This document shows, in pieces, positions 1 to 9,374 of a DNA stretch of 64,000 nt (the first letter of the stretch is position 1; the number at the start of each line of letters is the position of its first letter). Source of the stretch: Scardovia wiggsiae F0424 (GTDB lineage: Bacteria; Actinomycetota; Actinomycetes; Actinomycetales; Bifidobacteriaceae); contig NZ_AKCI01000001.1 of NCBI RefSeq assembly GCF_000269605.1, positions 1,426,001-1,490,000 on the forward strand, given 5' to 3'. The position numbers and the translations under genes are program-made. The notes beneath the pieces are model-generated. The model saw only the letters and a list, made by a program, of their open reading frames with translations. It searched no databases and was not told the origin of the DNA.

Positions 1-41
1 ACTCCGGCTTTAGCGGCTACATCGTCAATGCTTGCTTTCAT
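1..41 (-). CDS. LacI-family transcriptional regulator, N-terminal fragment cut by the window edge
   Basis: Only the first 13 codons lie in the window, reading leftward from an ATG at 41. They give MKASIDDVAAKAG, the classic opening of a LacI-family helix-turn-helix (DVA..AGVS motif). A purine-rich stretch (AAGGTTAAGG) precedes the start. LacI proteins bind inverted repeats and release them on binding a sugar. The gene is divergent from the sugar importer at 333, and a palindrome at 231-246 lies between them, so it is probably the local regulator of that import and GH31 locus. The ligand cannot be inferred. The call rests on a very short fragment but the motif is distinctive. Confidence 0.75.
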   Translation of the reverse strand, partial: MKASIDDVAAKAG

Positions 42-230
42 CCTTAACCTTCCGTTGCTGCCTGCTTCCCTGTGTGTAGCGCAGGGTACCGGCGCATGCC
101 TGTATGCTATATTCAACCATAGCGGCAGTATCTTCCGGGTATCCGGAGGAAGTGCAAAGGTTTCCCTATAACGACACGCCGGTAATAAAAATATTTTTTA
201 CCCGGATATATTGAATGTAAAGGGTTTCAA

Positions 231-246
231 ATGTAAACCTTTACAT
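231..246. promoter_or_regulatory. Palindromic operator candidate upstream of the sugar ABC importer
   Basis: ATGTAAACCTTTACAT has two perfect 7-bp arms around CC, typical in size for a LacI or GntR operator. A related imperfect copy (ATGTAAAGGGTTTCAA) lies directly before it at 215-230. The right arm contains TTTACA, a possible -35 element for the solute-binding protein gene. Candidate binders are the divergent LacI regulator at the left edge and the GntR at 8247. No other gene is seen in 42-332. Confidence 0.6.
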
Positions 247-332
247 TATTGATTTGGAAAATAGGACATACCCTCAGCAAAGAGGTATCATAGTAGTGCA
301 ATCTAATACTTACAAAGCAGTAAGGAGGATCT

Positions 333-1724
333 ATGAAGATCAGAAAGATAGTGTCATCGGTTATTGCAACCGTTGGCATTTTTGCGTGTGTTGCAGCGTG
401 CGGAAGCGGGAACGGGTCTTCCGGCACCACTGATACGAAAAAAGACAAAGGCCTGCCAACCATGGGGCAGGCGATCACATATAACCCGAACCATCTGGTC
501 AACGGCGGCAAACCGATCTCCCTTGAGTACTGGAGCTGGGGTGACAACGGCACAGACCCTGTATACGACATGGTCAAGGAGTATCAGCGCATATATCCCA
601 ATGTAAAGATCAAAACTGTCAAAGTATCGTGGACTGACTACTGGACCAAGCTCCCGCTGGCGCTTAAAGGTTCCCGCGGGCCTGCGATCTTTAATATCCA
701 TAATTCGTATGATTCGCTGATCCGCCCCTATGCGGCAAACTATGATATAGACAAGTCAGCGCTGGAATCTGATTATGCGACTGCGTCAGTGCACGAAGAT
801 AAGGATGGGAAGGTCAAGTATATTGATTCCGTTATCAATACAGGCAATATCTACTACAACAAGAAGCTGTGGAAAGATGCGGGGCTTACCGACGCTGATA
901 TCCCAACGACCTGGGATGAGCTCCGTGCAGTTGCAAAAAAGCTCGCCAAATGGAACGGCAGCAAAATGACCCAGGCCGGATTCAATTTCAACGGGGATGC
1001 GTACAGCGCCATCTACCAGGGCCTGAATTATCAGAAAGGGCAGCTCCTGTTTGATTCCAGCGGGAAGAAAGCCAACTATGATAACCCTGCGACCAGGGAA
1101 AACCTGCAGTTCCTGAAAGACCTGTACGATAAAGATAAAGTCGGTTCTATCAATTTTGGCAACGATTACATCCAGAGCTTCGGCAACGGCCAGTCGGCAA
1201 TGGTGTATGCCTGGGGCCACATGGAAGGGACCCTGAAAGAGAAATACCCTAAGATAGAGTATGGTATTTTCCCCACTCCGACCTTCGATAAAGGGATACC
1301 ATTCGCTTACGACCGGTATAACGGGGAATCCACTCCCGGCATCAACGCCCGTCAGAACAAGGAACAGCAGGCAGTCGCCCAGGACTTCATCAAGTTCATA
1401 CTTGCTAATGACGTCTATATCCGCAGCGCTGTTAAAGTCCTGAACTCATTCCCCGCCAAGAAAAGCCTGCAGAATGATGCAGAGATACTCAAACAGCCTG
1501 TGATGGCAGCCATCAAACCTCGGGTAGACCGCCTTATCTGGCCGGGGCCTGCACCTGCAACTGTTGAAACAAGCGGCAAGGAAGCTTTCCAGAATGTGTT
1601 CCAGAATGGAAGGCCGATTGGCGAGGCTGTTAAAGATGCCCAGAAGACGATGGACAAAGATATGAAGAATTCAGGTTTCATGTCGATGGAATCCAAGTAC
1701 GGGTTCTACAGCGAACACAAGTAA
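333..1724 (+). CDS. Sugar ABC transporter, extracellular solute-binding lipoprotein
   Basis: This 463-aa protein captures a sugar outside the membrane and hands it to the two permeases downstream. It begins with a lipoprotein signal peptide: basic n-region (MKIRKI), hydrophobic stretch and a lipobox ending VAAC, with the lipidated Cys near residue 23, followed by a Gly/Ser linker. The mature part resembles family 1 solute-binding proteins (ISLEYWSWGD at the start, and NTGNIYYNKKLWKDAG, a common motif in maltose and oligosaccharide binders). A strong ribosome site (AAGGAGG, 322-328) fixes the ATG. It heads an operon with two MalF/MalG-type permeases and a GH31 enzyme, so an alpha-glucoside substrate is likely but not shown. 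No ATPase gene is present, so a shared MsiK-type ATPase is presumably used. Confidence 0.92.
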   Translation: MKIRKIVSSVIATVGIFACVAACGSGNGSSGTTDTKKDKGLPTMGQAITYNPNHLVNGGKPISLEYWSWGDNGTDPVYDMVKEYQRIYPNVKIKTVKVSWTDYWTKLPLALKGSRGPAIFNIHNSYDSLIRPYAANYDIDKSALESDYATASVHEDKDGKVKYIDSVINTGNIYYNKKLWKDAGLTDADIPTTWDELRAVAKKLAKWNGSKMTQAGFNFNGDAYSAIYQGLNYQKGQLLFDSSGKKANYDNPATRENLQFLKDLYDKDKVGSINFGNDYIQSFGNGQSAMVYAWGHMEGTLKEKYPKIEYGIFPTPTFDKGIPFAYDRYNGESTPGINARQNKEQQAVAQDFIKFILANDVYIRSAVKVLNSFPAKKSLQNDAEILKQPVMAAIKPRVDRLIWPGPAPATVETSGKEAFQNVFQNGRPIGEAVKDAQKTMDKDMKNSGFMSMESKYGFYSEHK

Positions 1725-1987
1725 ACGGAGTATCAAATTGTAGGCAGGTAATATCAGGTAATATGAGGCCATAGGGCAGGGGTGTACAGGGCGGGGCTAA
1801 CCCCCTCATCCGGCATCCCTGCAGCCTCCCGGCTCCTGTGCTCACAGGCCCTTATGCCTCTGCAATACCCCTGCAGTACTCCTGTTCTATATATGCATAT
1901 TTTTCCGATTGGGAATATCCCATATACCTCCTTAAACCCGCGTAACACCCTTATATCCGCTTATACATCTGTAAAAGGAGCAGCGCA
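1725..1987 (+). other. Intergenic region between solute-binding protein and permease genes
   Basis: No convincing gene is seen. The stretch 1777-1824 can fold as GCAGGG pairing with CCCTGC around an inner GGGG-CTAA-CCCC hairpin. Stem-loops here often protect or partially terminate the binding-protein transcript so that it exceeds the permease transcript. An AAAGGAG ribosome site at its end serves the permease at 1988. Confidence 0.4.
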
Positions 1988-2911
1988 ATGAAACGCAGCG
2001 ATACCAGGCCTACCGGCAGTCCGGCCCGCCGGAAGCGTTCCGCAGGCCCGGTACTGTCCCGGATCATTACCTTCCGGACAATGGCCGTCACTTTCCTTAT
2101 CGTATATTTTGCGATATTCCTTGTGTATCCGATCTATAAAGCATTCGCAGGGAGCCTCCATGACTGGAACCCGCTGTCGGGCACATATACATGGGCAGGT
2201 CTGGATAATTTCAGGCAGATACTGACGGACAAGCTGTTCTGGAGTGCCATGTGGAATACGGCAGTTTTCACATCAATAAGCACAGTCTGCAGGATCGTCC
2301 TCGGCCTGGGGCTTGCGCTGCTTCTGAGCTCACGGCTGGTGCGCTGCAAGGATACCCTTCGCGGGCTTTTCTATATGCCAACGATTACACCGCTGGTAGC
2401 AGTGAGCTTTGTATGGATGTGGATGTTCGACCCGCAGTTTGGGATGATAGATAAGGTCACAGGGCTCAACGTCAACTGGCTGCATGATGCTGCCTGGGCG
2501 ATGCCGGCTATTATCATCATGACGGTCTGGAAAGATTTCGGGTATGCCACGGTGCTGTATCTGGCCGGGCTTATGAACCTTCCCCGTGATGTGTATGAAG
2601 CCGCGGCAATCGACGGGGCCGGTCCGGTGCAGATATTCTTCAGGATCACCCTGCCGCTGCTCAAGCCTACAACGCTGTTTATCGTCATCACTTCAATGAT
2701 CAGCTATCTGCAGGCATATGTGCAGATACTGGTTATGACGGAGGGCGGCCCGGGAACATCGACCTATACCATCAGCTACCTGATATTCGACCAGGCCTTC
2801 CAGAAATACAATTTCGGCGTTGCTTCGGCTATGAGCGTTGTCCTGTTTGTTTTTACGGGGGCGCTTACCCTGCTTATGTTCAAGGCTTCAGGGGAGTCAG
2901 ACCTGTCATGA
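1988..2911 (+). CDS. Sugar ABC transporter permease, MalF/UgpA type
   Basis: A 307-aa integral membrane protein forming one half of the translocation channel of the importer. After a basic cytoplasmic N-terminus the first membrane segment is near residues 35-55. The ABC permease EAA signature is visible (EAAAIDGAGPVQIFFRITLP, about residues 203-222), which contacts the ATPase. The ATG follows AAAGGAG at a good distance. Its stop overlaps the next permease start by four bases (ATGA), indicating translational coupling. Length and topology fit the family. Confidence 0.92.
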   Translation: MKRSDTRPTGSPARRKRSAGPVLSRIITFRTMAVTFLIVYFAIFLVYPIYKAFAGSLHDWNPLSGTYTWAGLDNFRQILTDKLFWSAMWNTAVFTSISTVCRIVLGLGLALLLSSRLVRCKDTLRGLFYMPTITPLVAVSFVWMWMFDPQFGMIDKVTGLNVNWLHDAAWAMPAIIIMTVWKDFGYATVLYLAGLMNLPRDVYEAAAIDGAGPVQIFFRITLPLLKPTTLFIVITSMISYLQAYVQILVMTEGGPGTSTYTISYLIFDQAFQKYNFGVASAMSVVLFVFTGALTLLMFKASGESDLS

Positions 2912-3732
2912 AACGTCAGCATATTATTACGCAGATCATCTTAACATCCGTGCTGTTTATACTGGCACTGGTTACGGTCATCCCGTTCATCTGGATGTTT
3001 GTTTCCTCGTTCGCCCCTAACAGCGATATCGTCAGTGTGAACGGCGGCCTTTTCCCCGCACCCAGCACACTGGGCAACTATACAGGGATACAGGAGAAAT
3101 TTGATTTCTTCCGCCTGTTTGCCAATTCGCTGTTCATTGCCGGCATCAAAACTGCTGTTGCCATATACACCAGTGCTGCGCTGGGGTTCGTTTTTGCAAA
3201 GATGCGCTTCAGGGGCAGGAACCTGCTGTTTGCAGTTGTTATGGGGACTATGATGATCCCATGGGCTGTTACTATTATCCCGCAGTATGACATGATGGTC
3301 CGGTTCGGCTGGCAGGATACATACCGGGCGCTCATTGTGCCCGGACTTATCAGCGCTTTCGGCATCTTCCTCTTCCGCCAGTCGATTTCGGGGATCCCCG
3401 ATGAGCTTATTGAAGCGGCAAAGATCGACGGCGCATCTGATACCCGGATATTCCACAGGATCATTCTGCCGATGAGCCGCAATACCGTGGCAGCCCTGGC
3501 AATCTTTACGTTCCTGTGGAACTGGGAAGATTATCTGTGGCCGTTCCTTATGATCACTGATGAGAAAAAGCAGCTGCTTGCCGTTGGGCTTAAAGCGTTC
3601 AATGGACAGTACGGTACGGACTATGGCGGCCTTTTCGCTGCAACTTCGCTGGCTATTGTCCCAGTGATCGTTGTGTATGTGATTTTCCAGAAACAGTTTA
3701 TCGCCGGTATTGCTTCAGGGAGCGGGAAGTAG
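2908..3732 (+). CDS. Sugar ABC transporter permease, MalG/UgpE type
   Basis: A 274-aa membrane protein, the second channel subunit of the importer. The first segment (residues 8-30) and the EAA loop (ELIEAAKIDGASDTRIFHRI, about residues 169-188) match CUT1-family permeases. The start overlaps the previous stop (ATGA), so the two permeases are coupled. A 159-bp gap then leads to the GH31 gene, probably in the same transcription unit because no clear terminator is seen between them. Confidence 0.92.
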   Translation: MKRQHIITQIILTSVLFILALVTVIPFIWMFVSSFAPNSDIVSVNGGLFPAPSTLGNYTGIQEKFDFFRLFANSLFIAGIKTAVAIYTSAALGFVFAKMRFRGRNLLFAVVMGTMMIPWAVTIIPQYDMMVRFGWQDTYRALIVPGLISAFGIFLFRQSISGIPDELIEAAKIDGASDTRIFHRIILPMSRNTVAALAIFTFLWNWEDYLWPFLMITDEKKQLLAVGLKAFNGQYGTDYGGLFAATSLAIVPVIVVYVIFQKQFIAGIASGSGK

Positions 3733-3891
3733 CTGCTGCCGCTGCAGATTCGTACTGCATTATGCAGTTTTCCGCGGCAGTCTGCCTCATCCCGCCGCTT
3801 ACCGGGATGGCACGAAACCTGAAAGCACAGTAACATATTGATAAAGGGATACTGATAAAAAGTTCCCGAACTGGGTAAAGACTAAGGAGTA

Positions 3892-6642
3892 ATGGAGCTC
3901 ATGACGCAGTCTGCGGTTTTCCTTTCTTATGCGCATCAGGAGCATCTTTCTGTGCCTCCTGAAAGGGTAGTCCAGGGTGACCGGTGGCGTATCAGTATCC
4001 TCGGCGAAGCACTGATAAGGCTTGAGTGGTCAGACGATAACATATTTGAAGATGCCGCCACTCAGATGGCAGTATGCCGTGATTTCGGTGAAGAAGTGCA
4101 GTTTGATGCGTCGGAGCAGGACGGGCGGCTGGTCATTGATACCCCGGGCCTCCATCTGGTGTATGACCGCCAGCCGTTCAGCAAGGAGGGGCTGAGCATT
4201 GTTGTTAAAGGGGTTCCGGGTTCCCAGTCCAATACATGGCATTATGGCGATGCGCAGAGCGGGAACCTTGGCGGGACTGCCCGCACGCTGGATTTTGCCG
4301 ACGGTCCGGTCAGGCTGGATGCGGGGGTGGCATCGCGCGACGGCTGGGCTGTGATCGATGATTCGGCGTCGAATATTGTTGTTGATGCCGATACGGTGAA
4401 TGGCATCGCGAACCCTTATAAAGCATGGGTCATGCCGCGCAGCCACAGGGAAACTGACATATATTTCTTCGGATATGGGCATCGTTATATTGAAGCTGTA
4501 CAGGATTTCTGCCGGCTGGCCGGCCCGATCCCCCTGCTGCCGCGGTATGCGCTCGGCAACTGGTGGAGCCGTTTTTACAGGTATACCCAGAACAGCTATC
4601 TTGAGCTGATGGACCGTTTCGAAGAGGAAGGCGTGCCGTTTACAGCGGCAGTCATCGATATGGACTGGCATCTTGTGGATATCGATCCTGTGTACGGTTC
4701 CGGCTGGACAGGCTATACGTGGAATACCGGCCTGTTCCCTGACCATAAAGGGTTCCTGCGGGAGCTCCACCGCCGCGGCCTGGCGGCGACGCTTAATCTC
4801 CATCCCAGGGATGGGATCAGGGCTTTTGAGAAGGAATACGCGAGGGTGGCGCAGGAAGCAGGGCAGGATCCCCGGAAAGGGAAGGCTGTCGAGTTTGATC
4901 TCACAGACCCCAGATTCGTCCGTGCGTATCTGGGTATGCATCACCGTATGGAAGATGATGGCGTTGATTTCTGGTGGATAGACTGGCAGCAGGGAGGCGT
5001 TACGCGGCAGCGGGGGCTGGATCCCCTATGGATGCTGAACCATATCCATTATTATGATTCAGGGCGTGACGGGAAGCGTCCGCTGATTTTTTCACGCTAT
5101 GCCGGTCCGGGTTCGCACAGGTATTCCATAGGGTTTTCAGGCGATACGATAGTTTCGTGGAAATCACTGGAATTCCAGCCATACTTCACCTCAACGGCAT
5201 CAAATATCGGATACGGGTGGTGGAGCCATGATATCGGCGGGCATATGCTGGGGTCCTGCGATGACGAGCTTGAAGCCCGATGGTACCAGTTTGGGGCTTT
5301 CAGCCCTGTAAACAGGCTGCATTCAAGCAATTCGCCGTTTTCCGGCAAAGAACCGTGGAATTTCAGGACCGAGGTCCGCGAGTCAATGGACAGTTCACTG
5401 CGCCTGCGCCATGCATTGGTCCCTTATCTGTATACGATGTGCTGCCGTGCAGCTGACACTGCGCGGCCTCTGATAGAGCCGATGTACTGGCAGTCGCCTG
5501 AAAACCTTGAGGCGTATTCAGTCCCCCATGAATACCGGTTCGGCACGGAACTGATTGCTGCACCCATCGTTTCCCCAAACGATCCGCAGGTGCAGCGCGG
5601 GCATACAGATGTCTGGTTCCCCCAGGGGCAATGGTTCGATTTCTTTGACGGCAGGCGGTACAGTGCTGCTCCGGAAACCGGGCGCTGTATGGAAGTATGG
5701 AGGGGGATCGGTAGGATCCCTGTATTCGCACGGTCTGGAGGCATTATCCCTATGCAGGATATGGACGCCGGCAGCGCGCACCATGGGGCGGGAAATCCCC
5801 GCAGTATGGAAGTCCTTGTTTTCCCGGGTTCTGACGGCTCTTTCACAATGCGCGAGGATTCCGGGCAGGCCGGCAGCATGCCTGCCGATACGGTCCTGAA
5901 GCTGGTATGGCGCAGCAGCGAAGGAGGGGATGGCGGATGCAATGGCGAGGCTGCTGCATGGAACAACGGTGACTGCAGCGGCAGCTGCGGCGGTGAAAAT
6001 ACGGTATTTACGATAGGCCCCGTTTCCGGCAGTACACAGGGTATCCCGCAGCAGCGCGACTGGAAGGTCACTTTCAGAGGCGTGTCCGATGTGCCGGGCC
6101 GGGCTGCCGGCTGCAGCCCGGCTGACAGTGATCCTGCTGGCCGTAGGCCAGTTGACAGCGATACTGCTGCTTCGGCAATGGCTGGCGGGAGCGCAGGGGG
6201 CAGAGCTGATGCGGATATGGCCGCCGCTGATAATAAGAACGCGGGTAACGGCAGTGATATCTGCGTGTTTGCCGGCGGCAGACAGGCCAACGCAGAAATA
6301 TCGTATGATAAGCAGACGCTGAGCCTGGAAATCAGGATACCGAACGTCAGCATCGCTGACCAGATCCGTGTGGCGGTCCGCGGCGGGCTGCATATTGCCG
6401 ATGACCCTGTTGACATGGATGTATTTGAGCTGCTGCTCCATGCACAGATCCCCTACATTGCCAAAGATAAGGCGTTCGATGCTGTGCGTAGCCATGGGAT
6501 CGGCGCTGTGGGTACTCTCAGTTCGCTCAGTTATGACCACAGCGGACGGAACGGTGTATGGCAGGACATTCCGGTGTCGGATACAGCCATGCCCGCTGCC
6601 GTTATCCAGGCGATCGAAGAAATACTGTCCCGCGGCGTGTAA
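3892..6642 (+). CDS. Glycoside hydrolase family 31 (alpha-glucosidase-like)
   Basis: A 916-aa cytoplasmic enzyme that should hydrolyse or transfer alpha-linked glucosyl or xylosyl units brought in by the importer. The GH31 barrel carries the probable nucleophile Asp364 in DFWWIDWQQG and the acid/base Asp418 in FSGDT, followed by SHDIGG. The DWQQ form of the nucleophile motif marks a GH31 branch different from the common WxDMNE type, so substrate is uncertain. No signal peptide. A Gly/Ala/Asp/Ser-rich segment (about residues 675-810) interrupts the C-terminal beta domains. The ribosome site AAGGAG (3884-3889) is only 2 nt from the first ATG and 11 nt from a second in-frame ATG at 3901, so either start is possible. 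Confidence 0.88.
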   Translation: MELMTQSAVFLSYAHQEHLSVPPERVVQGDRWRISILGEALIRLEWSDDNIFEDAATQMAVCRDFGEEVQFDASEQDGRLVIDTPGLHLVYDRQPFSKEGLSIVVKGVPGSQSNTWHYGDAQSGNLGGTARTLDFADGPVRLDAGVASRDGWAVIDDSASNIVVDADTVNGIANPYKAWVMPRSHRETDIYFFGYGHRYIEAVQDFCRLAGPIPLLPRYALGNWWSRFYRYTQNSYLELMDRFEEEGVPFTAAVIDMDWHLVDIDPVYGSGWTGYTWNTGLFPDHKGFLRELHRRGLAATLNLHPRDGIRAFEKEYARVAQEAGQDPRKGKAVEFDLTDPRFVRAYLGMHHRMEDDGVDFWWIDWQQGGVTRQRGLDPLWMLNHIHYYDSGRDGKRPLIFSRYAGPGSHRYSIGFSGDTIVSWKSLEFQPYFTSTASNIGYGWWSHDIGGHMLGSCDDELEARWYQFGAFSPVNRLHSSNSPFSGKEPWNFRTEVRESMDSSLRLRHALVPYLYTMCCRAADTARPLIEPMYWQSPENLEAYSVPHEYRFGTELIAAPIVSPNDPQVQRGHTDVWFPQGQWFDFFDGRRYSAAPETGRCMEVWRGIGRIPVFARSGGIIPMQDMDAGSAHHGAGNPRSMEVLVFPGSDGSFTMREDSGQAGSMPADTVLKLVWRSSEGGDGGCNGEAAAWNNGDCSGSCGGENTVFTIGPVSGSTQGIPQQRDWKVTFRGVSDVPGRAAGCSPADSDPAGRRPVDSDTAASAMAGGSAGGRADADMAAADNKNAGNGSDICVFAGGRQANAEISYDKQTLSLEIRIPNVSIADQIRVAVRGGLHIADDPVDMDVFELLLHAQIPYIAKDKAFDAVRSHGIGAVGTLSSLSYDHSGRNGVWQDIPVSDTAMPAAVIQAIEEILSRGV

Positions 6643-6676
6643 CGCCAGTGCTGACGTGGGCAGGGCGAGTCCTATG

Positions 6677-6706
6677 TTGTCAGATATCTGTTATGTTATA
6701 TATAAT
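6677..6706 (+). promoter_or_regulatory. Sigma-70-type promoter candidate for the DUF4862 gene
   Basis: TTGTCA (6677-6682) and TATAAT (6701-6706) are separated by 18 bp. This predicts a transcript start near 6713 and a leader of about 140 nt before the ATG at 6855. It suggests the DUF4862 gene can be expressed apart from the GH31 operon. Confidence 0.6.
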
Positions 6707-6854
6707 ATAGTGTGTACAGCCAATGAGGATACAGGCAGAAGTGTGCTCCCCAGTCTGCACTGACCCATCAGGCTGCCTGATCGGTACGTGTACGGGGGAG
6801 TGCTTCGGGGACATCCCCGCAGAAGCACAATCGTCGAAGATGACGAAAGGAGTT

Positions 6855-7967
6855 ATGATGTCTGGAATGCCATTCGTAGTTGGCGCTTATGCGTCTATGC
6901 CGCCGGACGCTCAGGAACAGGAAGAATATTACAGGATTTTAGGGGAGCAGGATTGGATATCCGGGGCAGAACTGCCGTTCCCGGGCGACCTCGCCGATCT
7001 GGCGATGCTGAAAAAGCTGTCGTATATGCTTCCGGACCATTGGACGCATAATACGGTCACAGCGATACCGGGTACTATGAAACGGGTGTGGGCAGACCCG
7101 GCTGTGGGACTCGCCAGCCGCGACGCCGGCGGACGTGCTGCTGCACTGGAATTTATCCGAAGCATACGTGACGCTGTTGACCGGCTTTCGCAGCTCAAAG
7201 GGAAAAATACAGTTTCGTATATTGAGCTCCATTCCGCCCCTACAGCAGGTGCCTGTGCTGATTCAATGAGGGCATCGCTGGAAGAGGTCCTCCGGTGGCA
7301 GTGGAACGGATCGCGGCTGGCCATAGAACACTGCGACCGCTATATTGAGGGGCAGAAGCCGGAAAAAGGTTTCCTGCCCGTAGAAGATGAAATAGCGGCT
7401 GCAAAAGAACTTGGCATCGGCATTATTATTAACTGGGGCCGCAGTGCTGTTGAAGGCCGCGACGCCGTTGCCCCGTACAGCCATATAGCGCAGGCCGGAG
7501 ATTCCGGCGTGCTTGCAGGAGTTATGTTTTCCGGCGCCTGCCCGGCCGAAACGCAATATGGGTACAGCTGGATTGACGGGCATCTGCCCATGGCCCCTGA
7601 TGAACCTGCATCGCTGATGGATGCTGAACGGATACGCCGGTGCGCTGACCGTGCACGTAAAGCGGGCACGGTGAAGTATCTCGGGGCGAAAGTGTGCGTC
7701 CCTTCCGGCAGCAGCCTGCCTGAGCGCCTTTCGTTCCTCAGGCATATTTATGAAGCCGCGTGCGGAGCCGACACCGGCGGTGAGGGCAGCGATGAGGCCG
7801 GCGCCGGCGGTTATGCTGGAACCGGCAGCAACACCGGAGCCGGGCTCGGGGCAACCGGTGCTTCATTCGCAGCCCCTGCAATTGCGGCTATAGTACTGGC
7901 GGCTGCAGCATGCGCGGCTTCCCTCGTCTGTTCAGTATGGCGCAGGAGGGGTGCGGCCGGATCATAA
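6855..7967 (+). CDS. DUF4862 family protein with a C-terminal transmembrane tail
   Basis: A 370-aa protein resembling DUF4862, a TIM-barrel-like family of unknown activity found in sugar-utilisation loci of Gram-positive bacteria. Family-like segments are VVGAYASMP near the start, GAELPFPGD, and SYIELHSAPT. The start at 6855 is chosen because AAAGGAG lies just upstream; the longer open frame from 6723 lacks one. The last 70 residues are unusual: a Gly/Ala/Thr-rich linker, about 22 hydrophobic residues (FAAPAIAAIVLAAAACAASL) and a terminal WRRRGAAGS, which looks like a tail anchor. No signal peptide, so the barrel probably stays cytoplasmic. The function is unknown; context suggests a sugar-related role. 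Confidence 0.7.
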   Translation: MMSGMPFVVGAYASMPPDAQEQEEYYRILGEQDWISGAELPFPGDLADLAMLKKLSYMLPDHWTHNTVTAIPGTMKRVWADPAVGLASRDAGGRAAALEFIRSIRDAVDRLSQLKGKNTVSYIELHSAPTAGACADSMRASLEEVLRWQWNGSRLAIEHCDRYIEGQKPEKGFLPVEDEIAAAKELGIGIIINWGRSAVEGRDAVAPYSHIAQAGDSGVLAGVMFSGACPAETQYGYSWIDGHLPMAPDEPASLMDAERIRRCADRARKAGTVKYLGAKVCVPSGSSLPERLSFLRHIYEAACGADTGGEGSDEAGAGGYAGTGSNTGAGLGATGASFAAPAIAAIVLAAAACAASLVCSVWRRRGAAGS

Positions 7968-8132
7968 ATACTGCACACTAAGGCGTACACAGACACTAGA
8001 TATTAAAGTATTGTGCAGCGCCGGGTTGGCAGGCCGAAGGCCCGGGTTCCTCCAGTGTTTGCAACGGGTGTTTTATAAGTAAGCACAAGTGTGGGGCAGG
8101 CGTTTCGGCAGCAGTGGCGGGCATCTGTCAGA

Positions 8133-8150
8133 CAGGCGGGTGCCCGCCTG
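8133..8150. terminator. Hairpin terminator candidate between convergent genes
   Basis: CAGGCGGG and CCCGCCTG form a perfect 8-bp stem over a 2-nt core, between the convergent DUF4862 and GntR genes. There is no long T run, so efficiency is uncertain. A 10-bp direct repeat (GGGTTTATAA) follows at about 8159-8185. No gene is seen in 7968-8246. Confidence 0.45.
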
Positions 8151-8246
8151 TTAACTTATGGGTTTATAAAGCCCGCGGGTTTATAAGATGGGCCGGAAAC
8201 TCATCCCAGCCATCCCAGCCACCCTAATTATCCTGGCCGCCTCAAC

Positions 8247-9035
8247 TTACCCCAGGTAGGAATTCAGTATCCCTTCAATAGGCTTGTAGTGTTCCACGAC
8301 AGCATCTCTGTAGGCATCAACATCCCCGGCGATTGCTGCCTGAAGCATGTTGTTATGGGAAGCGGCAGCAGTCCCAAGATTTTCACTGACAGTCAGGCCA
8401 AGCTGGGGAAGGACCGCCATGTGCACCAGCCACAGGCTGTGGGCCAGCTGCTTAAGGACTTCGTTATGGGTCTCATCAAACAGTCGGGAGTGGAATTCAA
8501 TATCCTGTTCAAGGAAAGTTGTATGCTTTTTCGCCTGTTTTTCCATATGTCTGACAAGCTTCTCCAGGTCAGGCCGGGGAGTGCCTTCCATGGCGTCAAC
8601 GACCTGTTGTGCTACCCCCAGGTCGAGGATCCGGCGGACTTGGATCACGTCGCGCAGCTTGGTCAGATTGGCGTCCTGGTTAACTATGGTCCGGAAGCTG
8701 AGTGTTTCAACGAGGGGTTCCAGAGAAAGGTCCCCAACGAATATCCCTTTGCCGTGTATAACTTTGACTATATGGAGGGCCTCAAGTTTGCGGACAGCCT
8801 CGCGTACTGATGACCGCGAGACGCTCAGCTCTTCACATAAGGTTGCCTCGTTGGGCAGCGGATCCCCCGGTGAGAGTTTTTTCTGAATAATATATGATTT
8901 TATGGCATCAATCGCGATATCGTACCGGTTCCGCAATGATGCCGGGGCAGTTTCAGCAGTATCCAGGGGAAGCACGGCCAGTGAAGATAATTGTGATTGT
9001 ATGCGCTGTCCTGCTGATTCAGTTTCATTTGCCAT
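8247..9035 (-). CDS. GntR-family transcriptional regulator, FadR/FCD subfamily
   Basis: A 262-aa DNA-binding regulator. The winged helix occupies about residues 35-100 (GDPLPNEATLCEELSVSRSS, then VREAVRKLEALHIVKVIHGKGIFV), and the rest is an all-helical FCD ligand-binding domain (DVIQVRRILDLGVAQQV...). FCD regulators usually sense organic acids or sugar acids and repress catabolic genes. It converges on the DUF4862 gene and is divergent from the surface-protein region, so either neighbour could be its target. Its ribosome site is weak (GGGGG about 15 nt before the ATG). Confidence 0.9.
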   Translation of the reverse strand: MANETESAGQRIQSQLSSLAVLPLDTAETAPASLRNRYDIAIDAIKSYIIQKKLSPGDPLPNEATLCEELSVSRSSVREAVRKLEALHIVKVIHGKGIFVGDLSLEPLVETLSFRTIVNQDANLTKLRDVIQVRRILDLGVAQQVVDAMEGTPRPDLEKLVRHMEKQAKKHTTFLEQDIEFHSRLFDETHNEVLKQLAHSLWLVHMAVLPQLGLTVSENLGTAAASHNNMLQAAIAGDVDAYRDAVVEHYKPIEGILNSYLG

Positions 9036-9374
9036 ATTTTGTATCCATTTCCCCCAGAAGCAGTTTATGTAAATCGTACTTCGCCGTATGAATATATATA
9101 TGATATCAGATGACAGAGGGCAAAACGCAAGCGCGGTATGAAAACCGATAATTGTAATAACTGAGCGGGATACCGGGGCAGCAGTACAGTGCGCTACAGT
9201 GCCGCAGGGATGATAGTAAAAATACCCGTTATCGCCGGCCTGGTATCCTCGGCCCGTTTTTATTGCGCCTGGCAGCCTTTCTTGGGCGGCTTCCCCTCTC
9301 AGACAGTACCCTCTCTTCTTCCCCTTTTCCTTACTTATTACTTGCTTCCGGTGCTTTTAGTCCGCAAATGTAAC

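Noticed and set aside
5424-6540. Two long antisense frames (330 and 340 codons) opposite the GH31 gene
   Set aside because: They mirror the low-complexity GC-rich coding strand, which lacks stops in reverse; no start signals or recognisable domains.
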